Notes under the pieces: generated by a model | What the model was told of the DNA's origin: nothing | The model's input: only the letters and a program-made list of their open reading frames with translations | The model's database searches: none | NCBI GenBank assembly: GCA_037176725.1 | Contig: JAZBRS010000077.1 | Span: 6,324,001-6,388,000, forward strand | DNA length: 64,000 nucleotides | Direction: 5' to 3' | Origin: Posidonia oceanica | Lineage: Eukaryota > Streptophyta > Magnoliopsida > Alismatales > Posidoniaceae | Program-made: the position numbers and the translations under genes | Shown here: positions 24,494-36,140 of the stretch, in pieces | How positions within the stretch are numbered: the stretch's first letter is position 1 | How the letters are laid out: each line of letters opens with the position of its first letter

Positions 24494-24507
24494 CAAGGAG
24501 GGGCATC
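24494..24507 (+). promoter_or_regulatory. Polypurine tract of Beta
   Basis: Plus-strand AAGGAGGGGCATC directly abuts the LTR start TGTAGATATCC. The tracts of B and Delta share the GGAGGGGCATC core. It would prime plus-strand DNA synthesis and fixes this LTR as the 3' copy of a plus-strand element. Confidence 0.85.
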
Positions 24508-25995
24508 TGTAGATATCCTATTTTCGCATTTCGAGAATTCTTTTGAGGGTAGAAATCTTGAGGCGCCCCAAATCTCATGCCTAAGTTTGATAACACATCT
24601 TCTAGATATTCCTTGACGTCTTTAAAGCATCACAAGACCCTACCTCGACTAAGATTGTTGGCTGTGGCAAAGCTAACTCAGATTTAAAATTGGAGTTGAG
24701 TTAACAGAGGTTCTTCCTTGATTTCATAGGCTATCTGTAGTTTCCCAGCCTCCCATCTTGTTTCCTCTGGCAAAAACCCAGGAAAAGAGCTAAAAACGAC
24801 CTAGGCAAGTTAGTAGCCACCTGGGGAGGCGACTCACATAGTAGCCACCTACGGCGGCGACTATAACTGTCGCCCATTTCCCAGCCAACTACACTAGTAG
24901 CCAGTCGAGGAGGCGGCTCTGTCAGAAGCCATCTCAGGAGGCAACCCATGTGGACGTCAACTAGATAGGCGACTGGGCGATCGTGGGCAGCGGTTGCGCC
25001 CCACTATCCCCTCAACTCTCAGGCGCCAGCTCATCAGGCGACTGAACGGTTGTGGAACCGCCTCGGTCTTCCCACGATCTTTGACCATTAAGCGTCACTC
25101 AATGTGGCGACTAGCGATCGTGGCTCCTTTCGAACCACTTTTCCACAGTTATTTCCCACTCCCCCCTCGATCGTCATGCGCCAGCTTATGCGGCGACTAA
25201 AAGTCGTGACCTCGTTCTCAGGTCGTCCCCCACTTTGACCAAGCGGTTGCTAGGTTTAGGCGCCACCCCAACCGGTGACTCACACTAACTGCCACTTTTA
25301 TAGAATTTTCTGAACTCCAACCATCCCTACACCCCTAGAGTCTATAAATAGACCCCCCTAGGCTGGTGGTTTGAGGGTCGGAATTTTAGAAAGAGAAATC
25401 CCCCAGAGTGGAACTTCCAAAAAGAGATAGAGCCCTGTCAGTTGTGAGCCACCTTTAGAGAGCTAGTTTTCCAATCCAGAAACACTATCTCCTCTCCCCA
25501 ATAGGCTACCAACCTGAGCTTCTACCTCCAATCCGGGAATCCTCAGCTACGCTGGAGCTCCGACCGTGCTTCCTTCCAACCTCATTGCACACAGCATAAC
25601 GGTGAAAGGGAGTATCTTCTTCCAATCTAGTTTCTTACTACATCTCTTTACATTCCTTAGCATAGAATCATAGCATATGCATACAGGGAACAACCCCCGG
25701 TTAGTAATTATTTTCTTTTAGTCATGTCATTTCATTCACCTCTGTTACTGATACTACGTCGAAGCTAATCTATGTCGTTTTGTTTTGAAGGAAAGGAAGG
25801 AACTCACGTAGCATGAGGAAGCCACTAGACGACACCCTGCCGTCGATCTAGTGGTCCGAGGACCCGCATCATCATAATCTCCCCCTAGGTGTCTTGTCTG
25901 CCCAGAGATGAGTGGTGATCACAACAAAGGCTGTCGACGTCGTGGAAGCGCTGACATCTCCTTAAACAACCCCCCCCTCAAATTCCACATCTACA
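24508..25995 (+). repeat. 3' LTR of Beta (1488 bp)
   Basis: Starts TGTAGATATCC after the polypurine tract and ends ...CATCTACA at 25995. A TATA box (CTATAAATA) lies at 25342-25350, placing transcription start shortly after. It carries many GGCGACT words at 24828-25200. It is related to LTR F (42131-43586, inverted) at both ends and around the TATA box. The next base, 25996, continues element A's integrase. Confidence 0.88.
25342..25350 (+). promoter_or_regulatory. TATA box in Beta 3' LTR
   Basis: CTATAAATA followed by 'gacccccc'. The same block with TATAAATA is present in inverted LTR F at 42829-42821, supporting a conserved promoter. Confidence 0.75.
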
Positions 25996-26880
25996 ATGGC
26001 GAAGACATGTTATGCAGTTGTTGTGGGGGGGCCCTGATGAAGTTACCATTGATCTAGCCGTTGTGGCATTTACACACGAACCGGCAGCAGTCTGCTTCCA
26101 TGGTCCGCCAAAAATAGCCTTGGTGCATGATCTTCTTGGCTAGGAGGACACGGTTCATGTGCGGGCCATAGGTCCCTGCATGCACTTGAAGCATCAGTGT
26201 GTCTGCCTCCGACTTGTTCAGGCAGCGTAATAGCATCTGATTATATGATCTTCTGTATAGCTGCCCTGCCCTTAACACATACTTCAATGCCAGATGCGCC
26301 AAAGTTCTCTTATTTGCTGCTGTGGTGCCAGGTGGAAGGCTGCCGGACTCCATGAAAGCCTTAATGTCATGATACCATGGCCGCTCTTCTGCTAGATCTA
26401 TCTCTTCTATGTTCATGCAATGCGCAGGCTGCTCTATGCAAGTAATTGATACATGTACTGCATTGTCTTCAGGTATACTGAGCCAGGATGCCAGAGTTGC
26501 TAGTGCGTCTACGTACGCGTTCTTTGCTCTGTTCATGTATGTGAAGCAGATGCTCCCAAATTCTTCCATTAGCTTCAGCAGATGTTCGTGATATGGCACA
26601 AGTTTTGGATCTTTTGTCTTCCAGTCGCCATTCACTTGAGAGATCACCAGCATGGCATCGCCGTGAACATGCAGCTTCTGCGCCTTATGCTCGAGGGCGA
26701 CTTTCAATCCTATGATGCATGCTTCATATTCCGCTTCATTGTTTGTGCATGCGAAAGTCAGCTTCCTTGCAAAAGGAATCATCTGTCCTTGGGGCATGGT
26801 CAGCACTGCACCTACGCCTTAGCCCCTTTTGTTGACAACGCCATCAAAGTAGAGCTGCCATTCCTCTTGGTCCTCAGGGT
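25996..26880 (-). pseudogene. pol: A second RNase H and integrase N-terminus, truncated
   Basis: The second RNase H keeps its acids: D in LYFDGVVN (about 26855), E in NNEAEYEA (about 26745), D in HVHGDAMLV (about 26660) and D in AYVDALATL (about 26510). An in-frame TAA lies near 26820. The integrase zinc finger follows (HAGTYGPHMN near 26165); the final Cys of C-x2-C is lost (CHNG where Delta has CHNC) and a TAG follows where Delta has CAG. The frame then meets Beta's LTR at 25996, so the catalytic core is absent from the window. Confidence 0.85.
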
Positions 26881-28631
26881 CTTTCTCCTCAGAGTCCTCC
26901 ATTGCAAAGAGAATGTCCTCGTTAGGGAACTGCGTCTGGAGTGGTTGGTATTCAAGCAAGGGAAAATCAGCAAGGTGATCTGCCATGGCCTAGCCCTTCA
27001 TGGATTTCTGTGTGACGAAGGTGATGTCGTACTAAGATAACAACACCTGCCACTTGACACATCTGCCCACCATAGCCAGCTTCTGAAAGAGGAACTTGAT
27101 AGAATCATGTCGACACAAGAGCTGAACTGGGTATGCCATCATATAATGCCTTAGTTTCTATGCGGCCCAGACAAGGGATAAGCAGGTCTTCTCTATTGTG
27201 CTGTACCTGGCCTCGCATTCATTAAACTTCTTGCTCAGATAATAAATGGCACGCTCCTTCCTACCAGATTCGTCATGTTGGCCCAAGACGGTGCCCATGG
27301 AATGCTGCGTGGTAGAAAGGTAGAGAAGCAAAGGTCTCCCTAGCGTGGGAGGAACCAGGACAGGAGGTTTGATCAGGAACTGCTTGATTTTATCAAATGT
27401 AGCCTGGCACTCCTCGATCCAGTCGATTTGTGCATTCTTCTTCAAGAGCTTGAATATGGGTTCACAGATGGGCGTAAGCTGTGCAATGAAGCGACTGATA
27501 TACTGTAAATGCCCAAGTAGGCCTCGGACATCCTTTTCAGTCCTGGGGGGTGGCATATCCACGATGGCTTTTGCTTTCATCGGGTCCACTTCAATCCCCC
27601 TCTGGCTAACAATGTAGTCCAAGAGTTTGCTAGATGATACCCCAAATACGCATTTACTAGGGTTAAGCCGCAGTTTGTATTTCCTCAAGTGGTCAAAGAG
27701 CTTCTTCAAGCATGCCAGGTGATCCTCAGGCTCTTTGGTTTTGGCAATCATATCATCTACATAAACCTCCACTTCTTGGTGCATGAGGTCATGGAAAAGT
27801 GTAGTCATGGCCCTCTGATAGGTTGCGCCAGCATTCTTCAGCCCAAACGGCATAACTTGATAGCAGAAGACCCCCCAAGGGGTGATGAATGAAGTCTTCT
27901 CCATGTCTTCTTCTGCCATTTTGATCTGATTATAGCCGGAGAAGCTGTTCATAAAGGATAGCATCTTGTGGCCCGCAGTGTTGTTGACTAGGACGTCAAT
28001 ATGAGGCAATGGGAAATCATCCTTGGGACTCGCCTTGTTCAGGTCCCTGTAGTCGATGCATATCCGGACTCGACCATCCTTCTTGGGCACTGGCACAATG
28101 TTCGCAAGCCACTCAGGGTAAAGAACAACCTTCCGAAAGTTGACACTAAGTTGCTTCATTATCTCATCTTTGATCATGAGCAGCCACTGTGGTCACCATC
28201 TTCTTAGCTTCTGCTTTACTGGCTTGGCATCTAGATCCAAGGGTAGGTTGTGGACTACTATTTTGACATCGAGGCCGACCATGTCTTCATAGCTCTAGGC
28301 GAAGACATCACATACTCTTTTAGAAATGCAATGAACTCTGCTCTGGCCTGGGGCGATAATAGGGTGCTGAGCGAACTTCTCTGGCTTCCTCGGCTGTGTT
28401 GATGTTAACAACCTCTGTCTCCTCTTCGACATGAAGGTTGGGGTCTTCTGGATCGTCGTCATACGGCCAGAACTCGGGCAATGGTCTATCATTTTCATCC
28501 TCGCCTGCATCATCTTCTTCTCCATATGCAACAAGTTCCGAGAGGATCTCCTTTTCGAAGGTAGGGTTTGTTATGTCAAAGGAGTGTAGATGTTCTGCTT
28601 CTTGGCCCTGGTGACGCTTTAGGATGGTCAC
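26881..28631 (-). pseudogene. pol: A reverse transcriptase and RNase H
   Basis: Acidic lead-in (28631-28320), then RT: VRICIDYRDLNKASP (about 28060), SFMNSFSGYNQI (about 27950; motif-A Asp replaced by Asn) and YVDDM (about 27755). RNase H 1 follows; where Beta has Asp in ITDNSVG, A reads TTQHSMG, so that catalytic Asp is missing. The TGA at 28188 stands where B has CGA and the TAG at 27157 where B has CAG, so both are transitions. At the sites I compared, other differences from B are substitutions. Confidence 0.88.
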
Positions 28632-30383
28632 GCTTACTCGGGTGTTTCTATATCTTCGGTGCGCGAGCTCTGTCCTGGCAATCTCCCTTGCCTACTCTGG
28701 CACTGATGGCACTACTGCTAACTCTGTTTCTGGCACTGCCACTACTGGTTCTGCTGATTCAGCTGATTCTGTTACTGCCTGTACTGCTGATGCTTCCCCC
28801 TCCATGCTCCTTGTTGCAGAGGGTATATCAGACCGGTGGCCAATCGAGGTATTGCTGGAGTGAGGCATGTGCTGCACCAACCACCTAGACCTGCCTTGTG
28901 GCTGCAAAGTGATCAGTTCATCCAGTCTAGTGGAGGCTACTACCGCCGAGTCTTCTTCAATGACCATGATAGAGGCATTGTCCTTCTGCGAGGAGGGGTC
29001 AGTAGCCATGGCTTTCCCCTTCTTCACGGCCACTTGATATGCTGCCAGGTCCTCTGTTAGCCACATGAGCTGTTCCTGATACAGCAGCTCTAAGTCTCCC
29101 ATCCACGCATCGACCTGGGCCTCGGCTGCCGCTCCTTCTTCCTCATCCAAGGGTGAGTCGACGTAGTAAGCGTTGCGGGCCTCTGGCTCTGGCCCAACTG
29201 CTAGATGTACCACGGTTCTGGGTGCTTGCTTTGGCTGGCTTGCGGGCGTGGCAGATTGTGGCGGCCTGATCATCAATGATCCAAATAGATTGGTCAGCAG
29301 CGCCGCTGATGGGTGCGCTGCCAAAGTCACTGCTGCAGTTGGAGGGGAGGCGAAGCTGTTCTTCTGGGAGACCAATGGCTGGGAGGTTGCGCTGCTCGAC
29401 AGGGCCTCTGGTTCTAGTTGTGATGGTGACTGCACGGCCTCTGACGCCAAGGGGGCCTGCCACGAGAGTTGATCTTTTGAGGTAGGAGGATGTGTGACTA
29501 ATTGAGCCAGCAGCGTTGCTTGTGACGTGGCTGCTGAAATGGGCTGAGTCGCGCTGTTGGCTGGACTCAGTGATTGACCCGCCAGAGAGGGTGACAGTGG
29601 TATTGATGCGACTACAGCCGTGGGCAGACTGGCTGACTGTGCTTGAGCTGGTGTCTTTAACTTCAGAGCTGTTTGTGTTGGCATCGGTGATGCTAATAAG
29701 ACTGCAGGAAGATCAAAGACTGTCAATTCTGCCAAAGGGCCAGCCAAATCTGCTGCTTTATGATCTGTAGATGGAAGAGCTAGACAAACTGACCGAGATG
29801 CTGCCGAGTCGAGTTGAATTTCGTTGCAAGTCCGGGTTGCCCCTACTGTGCCAGACTGCTCCTCATCTGAGTATTATTCCTCAATGCAGACCTAGTCTTC
29901 TCTTGGCAACGAAGGGCTTTGGCATGGCTCCGACTGTACTACGACCTGAACTCCACTTGAATCTAGGATACCTACACTTGTGAAGTTAGCGAGGTCCCGG
30001 GGAATGCTCATCCTTTGATTCTTCAGCTATGGGCGCTTACTTTCATCAGCCTGCGGGTCGTATCCAAGACCCTCGTTGTCTCTTCGCTCCTCTGCCACGA
30101 TCGGCTTAGCGATTCCCTGGCTGTACCGCCCGAGCGGTGTCCCCTTGACGTAACCCCATATGTGATAGATGTTTTCAACCATCTGGAAAGGGTTATTGTG
30201 CACGGCCAAAGAGTTGACACGTTCAAGATCTGGTATGAAGTTAACCGGCTCGCACCGATTAATGCGGTATAAAGCATCAGAGAGTTCAGGATCAAAGGGG
30301 ATAGTCTGTGAAGAGACAGACGAGACTGCCTCGATCCGCTCCTTCTCAAAATTCTCTGCCATGACAACGATGACATCGTTGCC
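28632..30383 (-). pseudogene. pol: A linker: G-patch-like block and Ala/Ser/Thr-rich region
   Basis: Downstream of the protease, 30376-30023 carries FEKERIEAV, a Pro-Leu-Gly-Arg...Gln-Gly-Ile run and an EGLGYD end. This is the G-patch-like block also present in Beta and B. From 29747 to 28692 the frame is open but low in complexity (Ala, Ser, Thr, Pro, Gln), with a YYVDSPLDEEEGAAAEAQVD block shared with B at 47510. Function of the linker unknown. Confidence 0.75.
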
Positions 30384-31106
30384 TCAGTGGAACTTGATCA
30401 TGCGATGGAGGGTCGAGGGGATAACCTGATGCTTGTGGAGCCAAAGGCGTCCAAGCAGAAGGTTGAAATTAGGCTCCAAGTCAACGATGTAGAATTCCAC
30501 ATCGAATGTGACCGAGCCAATGATAAGTGGAATAATCAAAATCCCTAGAGCGTCATGGTGGGTATTATCAAAAGCTGTCATTCCCTTTACAGCTGGAGTA
30601 ATGTCCTTGGCCTTGAATCCGAGCTTAGTTGCTGTTCACAAGGGACAGACGTTAAGGCCTGACCCATTATCGACCAGCGCAAGGGGAATGCAAAAGTTCT
30701 TGAATTGTACCGTGACGAACAAGGGTTGGTTATGATTAATCCCCGCTGGAGGCAACTCATCACTCATGAAAGTGATGACCTAGGGCTCTGCAATCATTCC
30801 GACCATGCTTTCCAAGGCGGCAAGTTCTATGGCTTGGGACACATGGGCAGCTTGGAACACGTGAAGAAAAGCCTCGTGGTGTTCGGCAGAGGTGTGTATT
30901 AGGTCCCCAATGGATATGTCGACTTTAAGCTTTTTAAGTTGGGAAGTAATATCGGCCTTGGGCTGGCCCTTCTTGGTGGTAGGAAGTGGGGCTTTGGGGA
31001 TAGCTTCAGCTATGGTAGGTACAAGAGGTTGGCCTGATGGTGGCAAGGTTGCAGGTTGGCCTAAGGGAAGGAGTGCTTCAAGTTCTGGATGACTAGGTCT
31101 GGCCAC
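30384..31106 (-). pseudogene. pol: A protease domain
   Basis: Aspartic protease of the VDNGSGLNVCPL type (active site near 30670, Asp-Asn-Gly-Ser where Beta has Asp-Thr-Gly-Ala). It is preceded by a conserved helical block (LKKLKVDISIGDLIHTSAEH, about 30935-30880) and followed by the LGILIIPLIIG and LEPNFNLLLGR blocks. Only one protease copy is present here, unlike Beta. Frame breaks occur between the pieces. Confidence 0.82.
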
Positions 31107-31255
31107 TGGTGCTTGGTGTTTGTAGGCCCTCCTCTATCGCATCACTTCCGCGCACATTTCTGTGGCGTAGCTGTAAGGTACGTGATGGGTGTCCTGGGTT
31201 AGGTTGATAACCACGGGAGCGCGTGCAGCGAGTACAAGAGGGGCTACAAGGGTGC

Positions 31256-33679
31256 CTACTGGTTGAGGGGGTATAGACAAGGGGGTTGTTGGGAAGGCAA
31301 AGGGGGTGGAGGCTGAGGTCTTGCTAGCAAATGTACAGGAGACCCTAGCTGAGGCCTGCCTAGGAGATGTACTGGGGATGCTGGCTGCAGGTTACCTAGC
31401 AGGTGTACTAGGGCTTGAGCCTGAGGAAGCATGGTGGCAGGTGCAAAAGAACACTCCAGCTTGGCACATAGTCGGATCATATGAATGCCCGACTCAGAGT
31501 CGGTGATTATCGCGAGATAAAGGGAGACTTGAAAGGGAGTAGAAACATCATGGATAAACTCAGAAGGGTCTACCACAGATGTGGGAGACCCGGAAGGGAA
31601 AAGAGAATGGATTCCCGAGGTCCCTGCACCTCCCGAATAGGAGTGCTCCGGCAGGGGCTGGTGGACAATGTTAGCTGGGGCAGATGCTGATGCAGATGCA
31701 TGAGGTGGTGTGGAAGTGGACGCCTCGTGCGTGTCGATCACAATCGTTCCCGATTCGATCAAGTCCTGGATAGCATTCTGGAGGGTGTAGCAATTATCCG
31801 TCGAATGCCCGACGCTTTGATGGAAATTGTAGAAAAGGTTCGCCTTAAACCAATGCGGTAGTGGGTTTGGTGGCGAGTAAACCTCCGGAAACTTCAGGAG
31901 CGATGCAACCTTCGGGAGGACGGCATTCAGCGGTTCCACCAGTGGGGCGAACTTCCGCTTCTCAATGGGTGGCCGTCTCTGCCTTTGGAATTGTCCTTGC
32001 TGAACCGGTACGACAGGATAGACTGGTCAAGCGATGGTAGTGATCTGTGGTGTGGGGTGTGCCCTAGGTGCAGGTGCGTAAAAGATCTATGGAGAGGTAG
32101 GCCGAGATGCCAGGTGAACAGGCAGAGCAGGAGAGTCGACGTATGCAACAGTGAGTTTCGGTGGATCCTTCTTCTTGGGATGATTGTTGTTGCTGCCGCT
32201 GTTGTTGTTGGTGGTGCTGCTGCCGCTACTGTTACCACTGGCAGAGGCCTGCTTGGCAAGCGCAGAGAGTGCGGGGAAGTTGCCACTCCGCAACGAACTC
32301 TCTACGCGAGTGCCAACTCGGATCAGTGTAGTGAAGGTCGTGACGGGTTGGATGCTAAGCAGAGCTCCGGTGGATGGCTGTGCCCCTTTAATGACGATCT
32401 CGATAAACTCCTCGTCAAAGGGCCTATTCGAACCTGTGAAGCAAGGGCACGCCAGTGGCCGACGTACTCCCCGAACGGCTCACCAGGATTCTGCTTGGTT
32501 GCAACCAGGTCCGCGTGCTTTGGGACCAGGTCGAGGTTGAAGGAATATTGTTCCAGGAACGCCTGGCTTAGGTCGTTCCAAGTCTTGATCACAGACATGT
32601 CAAGTGACGTGAACCACTTGAGGGCTGGACCGGACAGACTCTTTTGGAACAGGCGGATCAGCAACCCCTCGTCAGCCTGAAGCTGAGCGAGATCACCGCA
32701 ATATGCCTTCAGATGGGCTATGGGGCAGCCCCTACCATCATACTTCTCAAAGTCCAGGATCTTGAACTTTGGAGGGAGTACCGCCTCTGGGAAATAGTAG
32801 AGGTCCCGAAACTGGTAGGTCTGGTGGTCTATACCCTGCACTAGACGTAGTGCTTTCTCCAGAACATCCATCCTGTTATTGATGGGGTCTGGATTAGCTG
32901 CCGGAGGTGATTGGGTAGCGGGGGCAGGGACCACGTACGCCGAGTGGGTCGCACCAAGGTGCTCCTCCAGATCCACCATCACATCGCCTGGTGCTGCAAC
33001 GTGATGGATAGCGTACCCATGTTGTGGTGGAGTGTAAGGGGGAATGCATGCTGAGTTCTGAACCTGATGCAAGGGAGGTGGATAGATGACATGCTGTGCA
33101 GTGGGTGCAGAATGCTGGAGCAGCAGCGGCCGCACCGGTGTGGTGCCGGCCTGCGAGGTACTGCGCTCCAACCAGTCCGAAGGACTGGCCACCAGGTGGC
33201 GGAGGTGCATGCTGTGTGTGGTGTTGTGCAGATGCAATAGGCGGGATACGTGCCCCCACCGTCAGAACTATGAGCAGTTGAGACAATGGTCTAGGCAGAA
33301 GTGCAGAATGAAATGCATGATATGCGGGTGCAGGCCACACAGGAATCTCAGGACCACCAGGAACAAAGGAAGGGCGGACTGATATAGCCATGCCCTGCAA
33401 CCGCTGGGCAGTTTCCATCAGATGCTGGTACTACTCTTCAGGTGTCCTGTCAGTGGCAACACTGAAGTGCAGCGTCGGCGGGGGGCTAGAGCCAAGAGGT
33501 ACAGACTGTCCAGAAGGTTGAAGTCCTATGGCAAGAGTCGCCGCAGCAACAGAAGGGGTGTCAAAAGTGATGTATCCCTGGGAAGGTGGGGTCAGAGGCA
33601 TCTCCGGAAGGCGAGTGGTGGTCATCAAGATAGACTCGGCGACCGGATCCGAAAGAGCAAACGTTTGCCAATGTCCCAC
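31256..33679 (-). pseudogene. gag: A gag, frameshifted
   Basis: Frame 33679-32894 contains the Pro/Ala/His-rich N-terminus, with a TAG near 33428 (CAG-to-TAG fits). A frameshift near 33100-33200 leads to 33237-32323 with the capsid-type core: QFRDL, FEKYDGRGCP, HLKAYCGDLAQL, GPALKWF, FLEQYSFNLDLVP. Further frame changes lead to 31939-31256 with a degenerate zinc knuckle (FYNFHQSVGHSTDNC, first Cys lost) and an IQDLIESGTI block. Collinear with Alpha gag. Confidence 0.85.
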
Positions 33680-35049
33680 AACATACTAGGGTGCCCTAGG
33701 CGACAAAGGGGGAAACCCTAGTGTCATAAGGGGCACAAAAAGGTTGGAAGCGGGAGTCGGAGGGACCGAAGCGGTAATCGCCTCCAAGGCAAGGGTAAGC
33801 AGGGGTTCGATGGTGCGCTGGGCCATTGCTGACCGAGAGTGAGTCAAAATAGGACTGCGACGAGGGGAAAGCGGACGAGTTCTAGGAGGAGCTATGATCG
33901 CAAAGGCGAATAGCTCAGAAGGAGATGGTCAAGCACAGGTGTCACAGCAGAGGTGTTAGTAAGAGGAGGAACTCAAGCTCCAGCTAGGGAACTCGCTCAC
34001 TGAACTCTGCGAGGGACACAACAGAAATTGGGATTAGTAACAAAAAATGAAATGCAAATGCATTAAGTTGTGGCATGAATGATATCTACACTTTCTAGCA
34101 TGCTCTCTCTCACCAATCTACTGTTTCCTAGTAGGTAGTCTACTTCGGATACCCACAAGTGTACAGGTCACCGACTCAGGTCAGAAAAGTAGGTCCCCTG
34201 TCTAACTCCTGGCCCAAAGCTCAGGTAATAACAGGGTGGTGCTTTGGTTGCCTCGACCCTGCCGAAGCGTGGGTAGTACCCTCCACTAGCACCGACACGA
34301 CCCCTAACAAGGGGGGACAGACCGACCGACTTACGCCATGCCAAAGCATTGGGGCAAGAGGCCGGGACCATCCTAAAAAGACTGATAGGTGGACTCAGAT
34401 GAGAAGATGCATGCCCTATATGATGCTTTATGCAAATGATTAAAGTTTTTATCTTGCGTATTTTATTAACTCAAGGGGATGCAAGTGTGTTGATGGCTCT
34501 AGTTGATCCTAGATTTTATTTTTACTTGCCATTTTTAATTAGCCATGGGGGAAGCAATCAGTCTCTAATTGTCCTTAGGCTTAATGCAAAAAGGGGAAGA
34601 AAATCACCCAAGCATGGCAAGCAAACAACATACATCATAGCAAAAGGCATGTTCATGGCATGTGCCAGTGTTGTGGACATGTTTAGTGAAAGTAGAAAGC
34701 AATCAGCACAACAAAAGGCAGGTAAGGCATAGCATGTGCATCAGTGTAGTGACATAGCATACTTGTGTAAAATAAACCAAGCATCAGACAAAAGGCATGA
34801 ATTAAAGCAATAATCACACAAGCATGGCAATGGAATGCTGGAATAAAGGAAGTACTTGAATTAAAGTAGCAAATAAAGCAGATAAAGTAAATAAATGCTA
34901 AGATAACAATTAAAGAGCAGTGCGATAAGTAAATGAATAAGGCAATTAAAGGGAACTAAGCAAGCAGACAAGGCAGACAAAGGCACAAAGGCAAACAAAG
35001 ATGCAAAATGCAAGCGAGCGAAAACCAAAACGAAAGCTGGAGTCTAGTA
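33680..35049 (-). other. A untranslated leader
   Basis: No coding sequence seen. 34120-34440 matches the same part of Alpha's leader. 34600-35000 is rich in 'aagcaaacaa' and 'aaaggcat' short repeats. Confidence 0.7.
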
Positions 35050-35067
35050 TCCCCAGCGGAGTCGCCA
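35050..35067 (-). promoter_or_regulatory. Primer-binding site of A
   Basis: Minus-strand TGGCGACTCCGCTGGGGA, one base past the LTR end at 35069. It differs from Alpha's site at one position (G for A). Confidence 0.85.
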
Positions 35068-35699
35068 CTGTAGTAATCCTGGTGTTCAGATCGTCCATGC
35101 ACGATGCCAAAGCTCGCGTGCACCGATCGGAATCAGGTTCACTATTAGCGACTATCTCCGAGAAGGAAGACTTAACTCGAAAATACTTAAAAAAAGGGAA
35201 AAAGGAAAGAAAAGAAGAAGATAAGACAAATCAGAGTCGCCACCATGTCTAATAAGTTGGGAGACAAGGAAACCCGGGGAAATGCGTGAATAAACACGCA
35301 AAACCAAGCAAAAAATGCAATGCAATGCAATACAAATGAAATGAGATGCAAATGATGTGACTCGTGCCTAGGATAAGGGCAATATGGTCATTGCAGGCCA
35401 TGAGAAAGGGCAAAGACTCCTGTTACGTGCAGGGAAGGTGTTAGGCACCCCCGACATGCCTGAGAATCGGTCTTTCTAGGCTTACACTCGCATACGTAGG
35501 GAAATGCATACTTTGAATGCCTAAGTGCCATGAATACCTAATTATATGCTCAAAGGTGTGCTCTAAGTGATGAAATGCATGCAAGGAATTAAACGAGCAA
35601 TCTAAGTGCTCAGCAACGCTGTCTGTGTTCCGAACCGGGCAAACCCTAGTCCGTGAGAACTCCAGGCAGTAAGCATCACTACTCTAATGCAAATGCAGG

Positions 35700-36140
35700 T
35701 GATAAAACAAAACGATGGTAAAACCAGGCAATGCAGGCGACATGCAAAGGAAAATGACGTCAAACACATAAAACGATGCAAGAAACAAAGCAGGCACGCA
35801 AAACGGTGCAAGAAACAAAGTAGGCACGCAAAATGGTGCAAGAAACAAAGCTGGCACACAAAACAGTGCGAAGACAAGCAAAAACAGGTGCGGGTGCGCA
35901 AAACGATGCAAAAATACGCAAAAACAGATGCTGGCACACAAAATGGTGCGAAAACGAGCAAAAACAGAAGCGAGGGCGCAAAACGACGTGAAAACAGGCG
36001 AAAACAAATGTGGACACGCAAAACAGTGCGAAAATGAGCAAAAACAGTTGCAGACACGCAAAACAGCGCGAAAACGAGCAAAAACAGATACGGGCGTGCA
36101 AAACGATGCGAAAACAGATGCTACCGCGCAAAACGATTCG
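35700..36140. repeat. GCAAAACG tandem array in LTR
   Basis: About ten units of 40-45 bp built on 'gcaaaacg(a/g)tgcgaaaacgagcaaaaacag'. Counterparts lie at 51000-51310 in Delta's LTR and, more weakly, at 5640-5800 and 38570-38730. Confidence 0.8.

Larger units (their letters stand above)
21760..25300. repeat. Scattered GGCGACT/AGTCGCC words, often paired as hairpins
   Basis: The 7-mer GGCGACT or its complement recurs at about 21769, 21872, 21888, 23650, 24828, 24853, 24966, 25036, 25105 and 25193. A clean pair is AGTCGCC 21872-21878 with GGCGACT 21888-21894. AGTaGCC 24812-24818 faces GGCGACT 24828-24834 with one mismatch. LTR F (42890-43230) has the same words. Confidence 0.7.
8305..25995 (+). 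mobile_element. Element Beta: Ty3/gypsy (Tat/Ogre-like) with two antisense genes
   Basis: Plus-strand element whose 5' end is left of the window, beyond Alpha. Order: gag (8305), zinc knuckle, protease 1, protease 2, G-patch-like block, linker with intron, RT, RNase H, second RNase H, integrase (ends 15800), spacer, antisense mobile-domain gene (21585 to 17347), antisense second gene (23488 to 22130), polypurine tract, 3' LTR (24508-25995). Its right end lies in the integrase of element A, which resumes at 25996. Pol from 11553 to 15800 keeps one frame and is broken only by stop codons, not frameshifts, so Beta looks younger than A or B. Confidence 0.88.
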
